Source: Bacteroidales bacterium
Lineage (GTDB): Bacteria > Bacteroidota > Bacteroidia > Bacteroidales > P3
Assembly (NCBI GenBank): GCA_004551865.1
Contig: SFPR01000011.1
Location: 15,698 to 79,697 of the forward strand
Direction: 5' to 3'
DNA length: 64,000 nt
Shown here: piece by piece, positions 1 to 8,418 of the stretch
Layout: every line of letters starts with the position of its first letter
Numbering within the stretch: the stretch's first letter is position 1
Position numbers and translations under genes: made by a program
Notes under the pieces: generated by a model
The model's database searches: none
Told to the model about the DNA's origin: nothing
What the model saw: only the letters and a program-made list of their open reading frames with translations

Positions 1-1
1 A

Positions 2-253
2 CATGGCTGCACAATCAAAGACAACGTCCTTATCGGCATGGGAGCGATAGTAATGGACGGAGCTGTCATAGAAAGCAACACAATCATTGCAGCAGGTGCA
101 GTAGTTCTTGAAAACACTCACTGCGAAGCCGGCTGCGTTTATGCAGGTATGCCAGCCAAAAAGGTAAAACAAATCGACCCTGAGCGACTTGAAGGAACGG
201 TAAAGAGGATTTCCGATGCCTATCCGATGTATGCAACATGGATTGAGGACTAA
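2..253 (+). CDS. gamma-carbonic anhydrase family protein, C-terminal part
   Basis: The 5' end is cut by the window edge; the open frame enters at base 2. The visible 83 residues show the end of a left-handed beta-helix built of hexapeptide repeats (HGCTIKDNVLIGMGA, then AGAVVLENT and VYAGMPAKKVKQI), followed by a short alpha-helical tail. This is the pattern of the YrdA/PaaY gamma-carbonic anhydrase-like family, and the His in HGC is a usual metal ligand there. Family members are trimeric cytoplasmic zinc or iron proteins, often without proven carbonic anhydrase activity. The ATG at 38 is internal, not the start. Other hexapeptide acyltransferases are possible but less likely. Confidence 0.8.
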   Translation, partial: HGCTIKDNVLIGMGAIVMDGAVIESNTIIAAGAVVLENTHCEAGCVYAGMPAKKVKQIDPERLEGTVKRISDAYPMYATWIED

Positions 254-305
254 GACTGTGGCGAAAGGGCGTGCGGTCTGATTAAAAGGGCGTTCAGATA
301 AAATA

Positions 306-337
306 TTACGGCGTTTTGAATTGTCAAAACGCCGTAA
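306..337. repeat. two-core CGGCG/CGCCG element, perfect hairpin
   Basis: A perfect inverted repeat with 14-bp arms and a 4-base loop, containing one CGGCG and one CGCCG core 21 bp apart. It is a short member of the four-core repeat family seen throughout the window. A T-rich stretch follows on the + strand, so it may also terminate the gene ending at 253. Confidence 0.75.
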
Positions 338-395
338 TTGTTTTTTGTTGTAAGCAGACAGACTCTTGAAAGGCTTGTCTGCAATCAACAGATGA

Positions 396-2132
396 CTATC
401 TTACAATCAATTTTCTTGTCATTGTTCCCTCTGTTGTGAACACTCTTACAAGGTATGCTCCTTGTTGCAAAGCTGAAACGTTGATTGTAGCTTGATTTGA
501 ACCCAATGTTGCGTTCTCATATACCATTTGTCCCAACAAGTTTGCTATCTCAATGCGGTTGATTGAAGATGTGGCAGACACGGTAAGCTCGCTACTTGCA
601 GGGTTAGGGTAAAGGCTTACAGAAGAAAGCTCTACGTCAGCCAAAGATACCACTCCCTCAGGAGTAAATCTGATTGCAACACGCGTTCCTTCCTCATTGT
701 TCGCATTGAAAGGTATTGCATAAACGCCCCAAAGCTCACTTTCATCAAAGTCTTCCTCTGTTATTTCGGTATCTATGTCTTCTATATAAGTACTACCATT
801 TTGTAACAAGTAGTCAAACACGTAATCGTCGTCAAGTTCGTCAATTCCGTAATATATTGCAAAGTAATAATAAGATACTTGGTCGTTTGGAACGGCAGAA
901 ATCACTGCTGAACCATTAACCATTTCAACCTCTACTGCAACTTCTGCCAATCCTGTGCCTCCGTTTGCAATGGTTGTGAACAAGGTTGGAGCGATAGAAC
1001 CAACAACTCCGTCAGCATTGTATGCTATTGCATAGACTTTGTAAGTTGTTCCGGGAGTTAGTCCGTCTAATGTACCGCCAAGCTGAGAGTATTGTCTGTC
1101 ATTCTCCTGCTCCAAATAGGCTTGCACATCAGCGTCTGAGGTAAATCCTGCATTTTCAAATTGGCTTTCGGACAATATCATGTAGTAATAGTAAGCTGTT
1201 TGGTCGTTTGGAACGAATGAAAGTGTTGCAGTAGTTACGGTAACATCGCTAACTGTAACCTCAACTGCTGCTGTGCCGCTTCCGCCAAGGGTAGATGTGG
1301 TAACAGTTTGGGAGATAAGTCCCGAAGAAATGCCGTTTACATTAAATGCTTCTGCATAAATGTAGTATGTAGTTGCAGGGTCAAGGTCATCAACCGAAGT
1401 TGCAATTGGAGCATAGTAAGGTGTTGCTCCTGAGGCAAAGTATGCCAATACACTGTCTTGGTTCCAACCAAGCTCGGTAAATTGAGCATGATCAATCAAA
1501 ACCAAGTTGTAGCGAGATGTTTGGTCGTTTGGCGTTGCTTCCAAATAGAAAGAGAATGGTGTAATGCTGTCTTGAGGAATGTTAATGGTAACCATGGCAT
1601 CTCCTTCGCCACCCAACTGAGTTGCAGTGTAGGTTGCAGTGAAAATAGACACCTCATCGTTGGCATCAACTGCCGCAACATAAATGGTGTTTACCGCTCC
1701 CGGAGTAATGAAATCGCCTAACAAGGTAACGGTTTGAGTTCCTGTTGCAGGAGCATCGTAATTGTCGCTCATTCCCATCACCACATCTTCAATTCCCATA
1801 CCGAACATTTGATACAGACTCACATATTGGCTGAACAAACTACCCTCGTTTGCATCTGCTGCAAGGTAGTAGTATTCCACAACTTCGCTGTTTGGAGTGA
1901 AAGTTGCCTCTACGCTCAACGGATTGATTGTTCCGACTGTGATTTCGACCGACATGGCTTTTGATTGCGAAACAACGTGTTTCTTAGCCGAGCTTGCGTC
2001 AAACTTAGGTGCTTTGAGATTTCTCTCGATTGTGTTTTCTTTCTTAGCACTCTCCAAGCGGTGAGTGTTAATCTGTGCAAATGCTCCGAAAGTCATGATA
2101 AGAGCAAGTGCCATTGACAAAAATTTCTTCAT
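396..2132 (-). CDS. secreted T9SS cargo protein with FN3-like repeats
   Basis: Function unknown; a 578-residue exported protein. Residues 1-19 are a signal peptide (MKKFLSMALALIMTFGAFA). The middle contains about four diverged repeats of ~110 residues, each with a PND/PNS-Q-Y-Y-Y strand and ending in a T-T-Y-x-V-Y-A strand, resembling fibronectin type III domains. The last ~75 residues are a type A T9SS sorting domain: LYPNPASSELTV, then IANLLGQMVY, then a C-terminal MTRKLIVR strand. Such domains direct secretion through the outer membrane and surface anchoring. The next gene upstream on the same strand is also T9SS cargo, but a hairpin separates them. Confidence 0.85.
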   Translation of the reverse strand: MKKFLSMALALIMTFGAFAQINTHRLESAKKENTIERNLKAPKFDASSAKKHVVSQSKAMSVEITVGTINPLSVEATFTPNSEVVEYYYLAADANEGSLFSQYVSLYQMFGMGIEDVVMGMSDNYDAPATGTQTVTLLGDFITPGAVNTIYVAAVDANDEVSIFTATYTATQLGGEGDAMVTINIPQDSITPFSFYLEATPNDQTSRYNLVLIDHAQFTELGWNQDSVLAYFASGATPYYAPIATSVDDLDPATTYYIYAEAFNVNGISSGLISQTVTTSTLGGSGTAAVEVTVSDVTVTTATLSFVPNDQTAYYYYMILSESQFENAGFTSDADVQAYLEQENDRQYSQLGGTLDGLTPGTTYKVYAIAYNADGVVGSIAPTLFTTIANGGTGLAEVAVEVEMVNGSAVISAVPNDQVSYYYFAIYYGIDELDDDYVFDYLLQNGSTYIEDIDTEITEEDFDESELWGVYAIPFNANNEEGTRVAIRFTPEGVVSLADVELSSVSLYPNPASSELTVSATSSINRIEIANLLGQMVYENATLGSNQATINVSALQQGAYLVRVFTTEGTMTRKLIVR

Positions 2133-2173
2133 ATTCTGTTCTTTTTTGATATTATTGTTTCAGTTCAAAAAAA

Positions 2174-2211
2174 GCGAAATGGCAGTACTATTTCTCACAC
2201 TGCCATTTCGC
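2174..2211 (-). terminator. hairpin terminator of the 2242-3213 gene
   Basis: A 13-bp perfect stem (GCGAAATGGCAGT and its complement) is followed on the minus strand by a run of T. Confidence 0.75.
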
Positions 2212-2241
2212 ATAGACTATTTTTTCAGTTTATTGTCGTGA

Positions 2242-3213
2242 TTACTCAACAACCAATTTCTTTGTAGCCACTCCGCTTTCGGTGTATATCTTTGCAACAT
2301 AGTTACCTGCTGCAAATGCAGATGTATTAACCTTGATTGAGTTAGCGTTTACATCGCTTGCAAATACAACTTGTCCAAGTACGTTGATAACCTCAACTCT
2401 GCTGATTGTGAAAGAAGAAGCCAACATAACTTCGTCCTTTGCAGGGTTAGGATAAACATAAGACATAGAGTTCAATTCTGCATCTGTCAAACCAACAGCA
2501 CCTTCAGCGATAGGGAATACCATGACATCCAAATCTACAGAGCCACCCCATGCTTCAGAAATAGTAAACCAGCCATAATCACCGGCTTCTGAAACCATGC
2601 TGTAAGAGTAAGACATTTCGCCGCTTGCACAATCGATTTCAGTAGAACCTACGAAAGCAAGATTACCCAAAAGTTGTGATCCGTCCTCCGAAGTAGATAT
2701 TTCAGGAACTTCAATAACGCAAAGGAAATCTGACGAACTTACAGGAGAAGAGAAAGTGAATTGTTTCAACTCAAAGTCTTCTTCTGCCATCAAATCAGGA
2801 AGGTCTGCTGTTGAGAAGCCGACTCTTGCCAATTCGTTTCCGATATTGCCACCATTAGCATCATAAACCACAGCTGCCATATCTTCTTCTGTTCCGTCAA
2901 TTGAAGCGTTCAACAATACAGCTGCAACACCTGTGATAGTGTAATTTGCTCCTTGGTATCTTTGTCCGTATGCCAAATCACCAAAAGCATTTGTTCCTGT
3001 AATAGCCAAGTAAATTGATTGACCATCTTGAGTGTACAAGAAAGGTTCTTCTACACTTGCACAATCGTTAAAGGTTGCAGGATAAACGATACCTGCAGTC
3101 TTAGGTGCATTTGCATTAAACTTCATTGGTTCAGCACCATTGTAAACTTTTGTTTGAGCCATTAGACCCATTGTTAGTCCCATTGCAAGGACTGAAAGAA
3201 TAACTTTTTTCAT
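2242..3213 (-). CDS. T9SS type A sorting domain-containing protein
   Basis: A 323-residue exported protein of unknown function. It starts with a signal peptide (MKKVILSVLAMGLTMGLMAQ). The ~220-residue central part is beta-rich and matches no family I recognise; it contains repeated acidic stretches. The last ~75 residues form a T9SS C-terminal domain with YVYPNPAKDEVML, a VINVLGQVVF strand and a final TKKLVVE. PorX, a T9SS regulator, is encoded at 33.2 kb in the same window. A TACATTTG box lies 43 bases upstream of the ATG. Confidence 0.85.
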   Translation of the reverse strand: MKKVILSVLAMGLTMGLMAQTKVYNGAEPMKFNANAPKTAGIVYPATFNDCASVEEPFLYTQDGQSIYLAITGTNAFGDLAYGQRYQGANYTITGVAAVLLNASIDGTEEDMAAVVYDANGGNIGNELARVGFSTADLPDLMAEEDFELKQFTFSSPVSSSDFLCVIEVPEISTSEDGSQLLGNLAFVGSTEIDCASGEMSYSYSMVSEAGDYGWFTISEAWGGSVDLDVMVFPIAEGAVGLTDAELNSMSYVYPNPAKDEVMLASSFTISRVEVINVLGQVVFASDVNANSIKVNTSAFAAGNYVAKIYTESGVATKKLVVE

Positions 3214-3255
3214 TGTTTTAATGTTTTAATTGTTTGCTAAATCATATTCGTTTTG

Positions 3256-3263
3256 CAAATGTA
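3256..3263 (-). promoter_or_regulatory. -7 box for the 2242-3213 gene
   Basis: TACATTTG on the minus strand, matching the Bacteroidota -7 consensus TAnnTTTG. Confidence 0.65.
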
Positions 3264-3424
3264 CGACTTTTCCGCAATTCTGCAAGCAAAAAAGCGATTT
3301 TTTTTGCCTTTGTTGTTTTCTCTTCTCGGTGCATATTCGCCATACCTTATTTATATATACGTTCACCTCAGAAAACAAGGTCTTCTTGCCAAGAGAATTA
3401 AACGCTGTGTATCAAGACTTTGAC

Positions 3425-3501
3425 AAATCGGCGTTTGGCTTAAACAACTTGGCGTTTTATTCTTCTGAAACGCCGAATTATTTTGCCAAAATGGCGTTTT
3501 G
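3425..3501. repeat. four-core helically spaced repeat array
   Basis: Cores CGGCG, TGGCG, CGCCG, TGGCG, each flanked by A/T runs, with three 16-base spacers (period 21 bp). It lies between divergent genes, upstream of dapD. Confidence 0.8.
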
Positions 3502-3572
3502 ATTTTTGCATTTTTGATACCTCTCAAAAGGGCGTAAGAGTGAAAGAGGTGATGTCTTGTTACAATTTTTTC

Positions 3573-3580
3573 TACCTTTG
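3573..3580 (+). promoter_or_regulatory. -7 box for dapD
   Basis: TACCTTTG, 15 bases before the dapD ATG. A TTG at 3557-3559, just upstream, is in frame with dapD and can be mistaken for a start codon. Confidence 0.7.
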
Positions 3581-3595
3581 CAACAAAAAAACGAT

Positions 3596-4405
3596 ATGAA
3601 CATCGAATTGATTGAAAGAGCGTGGAACGACAGAGAGCTACTCAAATCGCAAGAGGTAAGGCAGGAAATAGAGAGCATTATTGCCGACTTGGATTGCGGA
3701 AGGGTGAGAGTGGCAGAGAAAAAGGAGGGCAAATGGATTGTAAACCAAGCTGTAAAGAAAGCTATCGTGCTTTACTTCCCTCTTTGTGGCGTCGAACATT
3801 TTGAAAGCGGTGATTTGAAGTTCTGGGACAAAATTCCCACAAAGCAGAACTACGAAGAGTTGAAAGTGCGTTGCGTTCCTCCTGCGGTGGCTCGCTACGG
3901 CAGCTTCTTGGCAGAGGGTTGTGTGATGATGCCTTCGTTTGTGAACATAGGGGCATACGTAGATAGCGGAACAATGGTTGATACTTGGGCAACGGTTGGC
4001 AGTTGCGCCCAAATCGGAAAAAACGTTCACCTTGCCGGAGGGGTGGGAATTGGCGGTGTATTGGAGCCTGTGAGTGCCAATCCCGTAATTGTGGAAGATA
4101 ATTGCTTCATTGGTTCGAGGTGTATTGTGGTCGAGGGTGCAATAATTGCCCAAGGTGCTGTATTGGGAGCAAATACGGTAATCACACAATCGACAAAAAT
4201 CATAGATGTTTCGCAAAACGAGAGCATCGAATACCGCGGATATGTCCCCGAAAACTCGGTTGTCATTCCCGGAAGCTACACCAAGCATTTCCCTGCAGGC
4301 GACTACAATGTGAATTGTGCCTTGATAATTGGCAAACGAAAGGAATCGACCGACAAAAAGACCTCTCTCAACGAGGCTTTGAGGGACTTCAATGTTGCAG
4401 TTTAG
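3596..4405 (+). CDS. dapD: tetrahydrodipicolinate N-succinyltransferase
   Basis: DapD succinylates tetrahydrodipicolinate in the succinylase branch of lysine and meso-diaminopimelate synthesis. The 269 residues match the usual family length. After an N-terminal helical domain (ERAWNDRELL), the centre is a hexapeptide beta-helix, with the family-typical stretches RYGSFLAEGCVMMPSFVNIG, GTMVDTWATVGSCAQIGKN and GVGIGGVLEP, and a C-terminal lid. I chose the ATG at 3596, not the in-frame TTG at 3557, because the TTG lies upstream of the -7 box and could not be in the transcript. The gene stands alone, convergent with the next gene. Confidence 0.95.
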   Translation: MNIELIERAWNDRELLKSQEVRQEIESIIADLDCGRVRVAEKKEGKWIVNQAVKKAIVLYFPLCGVEHFESGDLKFWDKIPTKQNYEELKVRCVPPAVARYGSFLAEGCVMMPSFVNIGAYVDSGTMVDTWATVGSCAQIGKNVHLAGGVGIGGVLEPVSANPVIVEDNCFIGSRCIVVEGAIIAQGAVLGANTVITQSTKIIDVSQNESIEYRGYVPENSVVIPGSYTKHFPAGDYNVNCALIIGKRKESTDKKTSLNEALRDFNVAV

Positions 4406-4418
4406 TCGTTTGCAAGCT

Positions 4419-7418
4419 CTAATCGACGTTCACGCTCTTGAAAAAGAGTGTTTGCGAGCTTGTCTGAACCTTTAATATAAATGTGCCTTTGTTTGGCAGG
4501 TTTATATGGTCGTTGCACCTTGTCCTTATCAGCTCCCTGCCCTGCATATCGTACAAAACAAGTTGCTCGATTGCACATCGGCTTTGTACTTTCAATGTGT
4601 TGTCCTGCTTGATTAGCCTGATATTGCATTCGTCGGGCAGTTTGTCAGACGAAGCAAGTGTTTTGTAGAGGTTGAGCGAGAAGTGTTTGCTGCCTTTTGG
4701 CGATTGGAAGGTATAAATGCTGTCTATAACATAGTCAAAGAGTACTTCGCCGCTTTGAATGTCGGTAAGCGTGGCTGCAAGGCAGCTGTCTGATATGTTA
4801 CCCGAGACTTTGAGGCTGTAAGCTGCAAGACTTGGCAACTGCAAATCCAACTCCAAGCTGAGGCTGTCGGCAAACGGCGGCAGCGATTTGAAGCTGTATG
4901 GCTCTGCTTGGTGCAATAGTGCGACCTGCAAAGCATCTTGTTCGAGTGAAAACTTATGATTGTCTCTCAAAGGGTCGAAACCCTCGGCATAATCTTGCGA
5001 AAATACTATCTGTGTCTTGTCTGACAAATCGCTTGTCTGCAAACTGACCACGAGAAGGTCTTCTTGGTGTGGCGGAATGGGAGTAAGAGACGTCCGAGTG
5101 GCAATAGCCAAAGAGTTTTCATCAATCAGTTCGACCAATATGCCCTCGTATGCCTGCAAAGTGTCGTTTTCGCAAAGCGGAACAAACACTCCCGTCTTGG
5201 TATCGAGCCTTTGAGGCAGGCAGCTGCGGTCTCTGAGTATTTGGTTTACGCAAATAGGGAAAGGATATGGGTTTTGAGAGAGCAATGTGGGGAAATTGCT
5301 ATTGCAAAGTCCCGAGGTGTTGTTCTGCGTCAGCGTATAAGATGCGTCGGAGTTCATATTACCCGAGAAAACAAGTGTTGCAGTGTCGCTAATCTTCACA
5401 GGATAGGAGGCGAAAGGCTCAGGTGAAAACTGCTCTTCAAAACACAGAGGCTCAAATGCAGAATTGGAAAAAACAGCTTGAAGTATTGCAGCAATGTCTT
5501 GCTCGTCCAAACCGACAGGCAGGCTCAAAAGGCTGTAAGAAACGCTGTCCTGAGAAGGTTTGTCGAAGAACAATTCGACGCTTACTCCGTTTAAGCATAA
5601 CAAGTTGCCACTTTCATACACCAAAGGTCTGTTGTGTCCGAGCGTATCTCTCAATACAAGAGAGTAACACTTTGCCTGCATTTCGTCAGGCACGGTAAGG
5701 GTTTGGTGATTGGCAACTTCGGCAATGCAAGTCGTGTCGGGAATGCCGCAAGTCCAATTATTGTCGAACCAAGTGCCGCTTTCGGTGCGTTTTGTGTGTC
5801 GTCCGGTTTTGAACCTTACGGTATTTGAGCGGATTGGTTCACCCGACTGCTCTGCCAAAAGGAAGATTTCATAAATAGTGTTGGGCTGCAAATCGGTCAA
5901 ATGCAATGATTGTGATGATATATCCAAGGCGGAAATGACCGAATCGGGATTTTCGGCATACAAAGCTCCGTCCATAGTGTGCCAACCAAAGCCCGAGAAA
6001 TTTTCGGCGGCAGTAGAGGATACGTTTCCGAGCTGTTGCCATTGTGAAGAGAGGGTCGGAAAGCCCTCGGAGGCGTTTGTGTTCACTCCCTTGGTAACCC
6101 AGCCGAGCCGTTGCAAGACTATTTTTGCTGTTCTCATGTTTTCCGATGTCCAACCCTGCTGATTGGTAGGGTGTTCGCCAAAGTTGCCGAAAATATCTAT
6201 GGTGTCATTGCCGTGAAGCAGTGCAATAGGGTCGTTACCGTCAATAACAATCTGACCAAACACCGAAGGATTAACATAATAGACGCCTCTGTCTCCCGAG
6301 TTCATCGCTTGCAGAGACTGCATAACCACAAGACAAGAATCGTTTTGCAGACTGTCTGCCACCGTAAAGCCGAGAGAAATTGTGGTTGTATAGTTTCCCG
6401 AGCCTGTATTGATGTCTGCAACAAGGCGATAGTCTTGCAAACAGACTGCCATACCCGTTCCGTTGTATATCTCTATGGCTCTGTTGCTTGCATTGGTCGA
6501 TGCCACTTCGGAAATGAACAAGTCGGTTGCAAAAACAGTGGTCGGAGTAGAAATGGCCTTCAAAACATATTGTGCAGAAGAGAGATTGCCACAAGCGGTG
6601 AAAGAAAAATCGGCTTCGTAAGGACTTATCGAAGTAATGTTGCCCAATTCCAAGGCTTTGGGAGTGCGAAACTCTATGGTGTCTTCGTAAGATGATATGG
6701 TGCAATAGTATTTTGCAGAGGATTTGAGGGCTGTAAATTCGCAAGAGTCGGCAGTTGTCAAAATGGTTTGTTCGATTGTTGTCGTAAGTGGCTCTGCCGA
6801 AACTGCAAGATTGTCAAAAGCCACAAAATTTGTGGTGGAAAAATGTAAGAAAATTTTGTTTTGGTCAAATACGAAGAGACTGTCGAAGTGTGTTTCGCTG
6901 TTTGTGGTCATCGGAAGCTGCACCATGGCGATTTGGTTACCCGAGCTGTCGAACACACTCATCGAAAAAGTGCAACTATATGAAGAAACGGTTTTCAAAT
7001 CGAAGGATATTCTTACACTGTCTTTGCAAGCTGAGAGGTCGATAAGAGGAGTTGAAAACTCACCATCGTAATTGAAATAGCAGGTATCTCCATTTGGAGA
7101 ATAGATACGTCTTGCCCTGCAACCGGAATGTGAGGTGTAGGAAGCAGGAAGAGCAAGCATCACTGCGGCATTGCACATCATTGCACCGCTCTGCACATTA
7201 GGCATACGAGAAAAGTCTTCCGAAAAGACAAGAGTAGTGTCTGTACTTTTGGTGATAAGTTTTACTTCTACATTCTCCTCATCGGGATTGTCAAATCGCA
7301 CAACTGCCCTGTCGCAATCGGATATTTCGACAGCGGTTTGAGAATGCAAAGCCGAATGCTGAAAAGTCAGCACCGCAAATATGCACAAAAGAATATACAA
7401 TCGCCTTTTTCTGCCCAT
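4419..7418 (-). CDS. large T9SS cargo protein with lamin-tail-like domain
   Basis: A 999-residue exported protein of unknown activity. The first ~28 residues are a signal peptide. Residues ~45-215 look like a jelly-roll adhesion domain. Residues ~290-420 resemble a lamin-tail domain (FISEVASTNASNRAIEIYNG, then CLQDYRLV). An FN3-like strand (LQPNTIYEIFLLAEQSGEP) follows, then a long beta-rich region. The C-terminus is a T9SS sorting domain (VLYDMQGRELIRT and GTFILKV), though the usual YPNP is not evident. It probably acts on the cell surface or is released. Its stop lies 14 bases from that of convergent dapD. Confidence 0.75.
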   Translation of the reverse strand: MGRKRRLYILLCIFAVLTFQHSALHSQTAVEISDCDRAVVRFDNPDEENVEVKLITKSTDTTLVFSEDFSRMPNVQSGAMMCNAAVMLALPASYTSHSGCRARRIYSPNGDTCYFNYDGEFSTPLIDLSACKDSVRISFDLKTVSSYSCTFSMSVFDSSGNQIAMVQLPMTTNSETHFDSLFVFDQNKIFLHFSTTNFVAFDNLAVSAEPLTTTIEQTILTTADSCEFTALKSSAKYYCTISSYEDTIEFRTPKALELGNITSISPYEADFSFTACGNLSSAQYVLKAISTPTTVFATDLFISEVASTNASNRAIEIYNGTGMAVCLQDYRLVADINTGSGNYTTTISLGFTVADSLQNDSCLVVMQSLQAMNSGDRGVYYVNPSVFGQIVIDGNDPIALLHGNDTIDIFGNFGEHPTNQQGWTSENMRTAKIVLQRLGWVTKGVNTNASEGFPTLSSQWQQLGNVSSTAAENFSGFGWHTMDGALYAENPDSVISALDISSQSLHLTDLQPNTIYEIFLLAEQSGEPIRSNTVRFKTGRHTKRTESGTWFDNNWTCGIPDTTCIAEVANHQTLTVPDEMQAKCYSLVLRDTLGHNRPLVYESGNLLCLNGVSVELFFDKPSQDSVSYSLLSLPVGLDEQDIAAILQAVFSNSAFEPLCFEEQFSPEPFASYPVKISDTATLVFSGNMNSDASYTLTQNNTSGLCNSNFPTLLSQNPYPFPICVNQILRDRSCLPQRLDTKTGVFVPLCENDTLQAYEGILVELIDENSLAIATRTSLTPIPPHQEDLLVVSLQTSDLSDKTQIVFSQDYAEGFDPLRDNHKFSLEQDALQVALLHQAEPYSFKSLPPFADSLSLELDLQLPSLAAYSLKVSGNISDSCLAATLTDIQSGEVLFDYVIDSIYTFQSPKGSKHFSLNLYKTLASSDKLPDECNIRLIKQDNTLKVQSRCAIEQLVLYDMQGRELIRTRCNDHINLPNKGTFILKVQTSSQTLFFKSVNVD

Positions 7419-7448
7419 GTTTTTCTTGTGTTAATTTTGTCTTTTTTG

Positions 7449-7456
7449 CAAAGGTA
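7449..7456 (-). promoter_or_regulatory. -7 box for the 4419-7418 gene
   Basis: TACCTTTG on the minus strand, about 30 bases before the ATG at 7418. Confidence 0.65.
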
Positions 7457-7483
7457 TGCAATTTCTCTGTTTCGGGCAGAAAT

Positions 7484-7560
7484 AAAACGGCATTTTGCAA
7501 AAATGAAACGCCGTTTTGTCGGATTAAAACGCCATTTTGCGAAAACAAATCGGCGTTTTA
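7484..7560. repeat. four-core helically spaced repeat array
   Basis: Cores CGGCA, CGCCG, CGCCA, CGGCG with three 16-base spacers (period 21). The last core touches the stop codon of the polysaccharide deacetylase gene. Confidence 0.85.
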
Positions 7561-8388
7561 GAATTTCAATATGGGTGTATGCTCCCAATCTATTGTCTTT
7601 GTGGCAGTTTCAACATCGATAAAATCAAACTCGGACAAGTATTTGTCCAATTTGCTCGCAGCTCTGCCCAATCCTGCTCTTGCACGGAAATTTTCGACAA
7701 AGGTTTTGGAGTGGTCTTTCGGTTTTTCGACACACAAATCCAATGGGTGAATATAGGAAACCGAGTAATCGCTCTTTTGCTTTGTCCAATACCTCAACAT
7801 AAAGTAAGGGAAAAATCTGAAATAGCCTCCTCCCAAAAATCCGAATTTGAGACTTCCGAAGCCTATGTTACTTGGCGGAAGTTCTCTTATGCAACTTTGG
7901 TCAATCGACAAGCGGCAGGGTGTGTCGCTTTCTATGACTTTTGGTCCGTAAGCATGCTTCAAACTCGCCAAAGAGCAGTCTGTCTTTATGCCGTTGGCTG
8001 CAAGAACTGCAAGATAGCGTCTGTCAGGAAGAGAAAAGTAGGGACAGCGGAACTTATCGGGTCTTTTGCCGGTTACTTTCTCCAAAGTGTCCAAAGATTT
8101 CTGCAAATCCTTTTCAAATTCTCCCAAAGAAAACTTGTCGGCGTTCAAATGAGCATAGCCGTGTGAGCCTATGTCATATTTTTTTGCAATTTCGGCAATC
8201 ATATCGGGGTATCTGTCGGCAACTTTGCCCATTATAAAAAACGTAGGCTTCACTTTGTGTTGTTCCAACAAGAAAAACAACTTCTCGCAGGAGCGAAAAA
8301 ATCCCTCTTGTGATATTTCACGTCTGTTACCCTTCTTGTCAGTATAATAATCTGAGGGACACTCAAAATCAACCGTGAATATGTGCAT
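7558..8388 (-). CDS. polysaccharide deacetylase family protein (CE4/NodB fold)
   Basis: A 276-residue metal-dependent deacetylase-like enzyme, expected to remove N-acetyl groups from a cell-surface or extracellular glycan. Motif 1 is present near the N-terminus (FTVDFECPSDYY, with the Asp pair), motif 2 as DIGSHGYAHLN (the H-x3-H metal site), and a later RCPYFSLPDRRY stretch carries the conserved Arg/Pro. There is no signal peptide, so it may be cytoplasmic, like the DUF3473-type deacetylases found with exopolysaccharide loci. It is 30 bases downstream of the GH20 gene on the same strand. The substrate cannot be read from the sequence. Confidence 0.8.
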   Translation of the reverse strand: MHIFTVDFECPSDYYTDKKGNRREISQEGFFRSCEKLFFLLEQHKVKPTFFIMGKVADRYPDMIAEIAKKYDIGSHGYAHLNADKFSLGEFEKDLQKSLDTLEKVTGKRPDKFRCPYFSLPDRRYLAVLAANGIKTDCSLASLKHAYGPKVIESDTPCRLSIDQSCIRELPPSNIGFGSLKFGFLGGGYFRFFPYFMLRYWTKQKSDYSVSYIHPLDLCVEKPKDHSKTFVENFRARAGLGRAASKLDKYLSEFDFIDVETATKTIDWEHTPILKF

Positions 8389-8418
8389 TGCGTTCGGAGA
8401 ATTTTACGTTTGAGAATA

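Noticed and set aside
7291..7548. 85-codon minus-strand frame with QNGV-like repeats
   Set aside because: It is the translated repeat array at 7484-7560 plus antisense of the T9SS gene; useful only as evidence of the 21-bp period.
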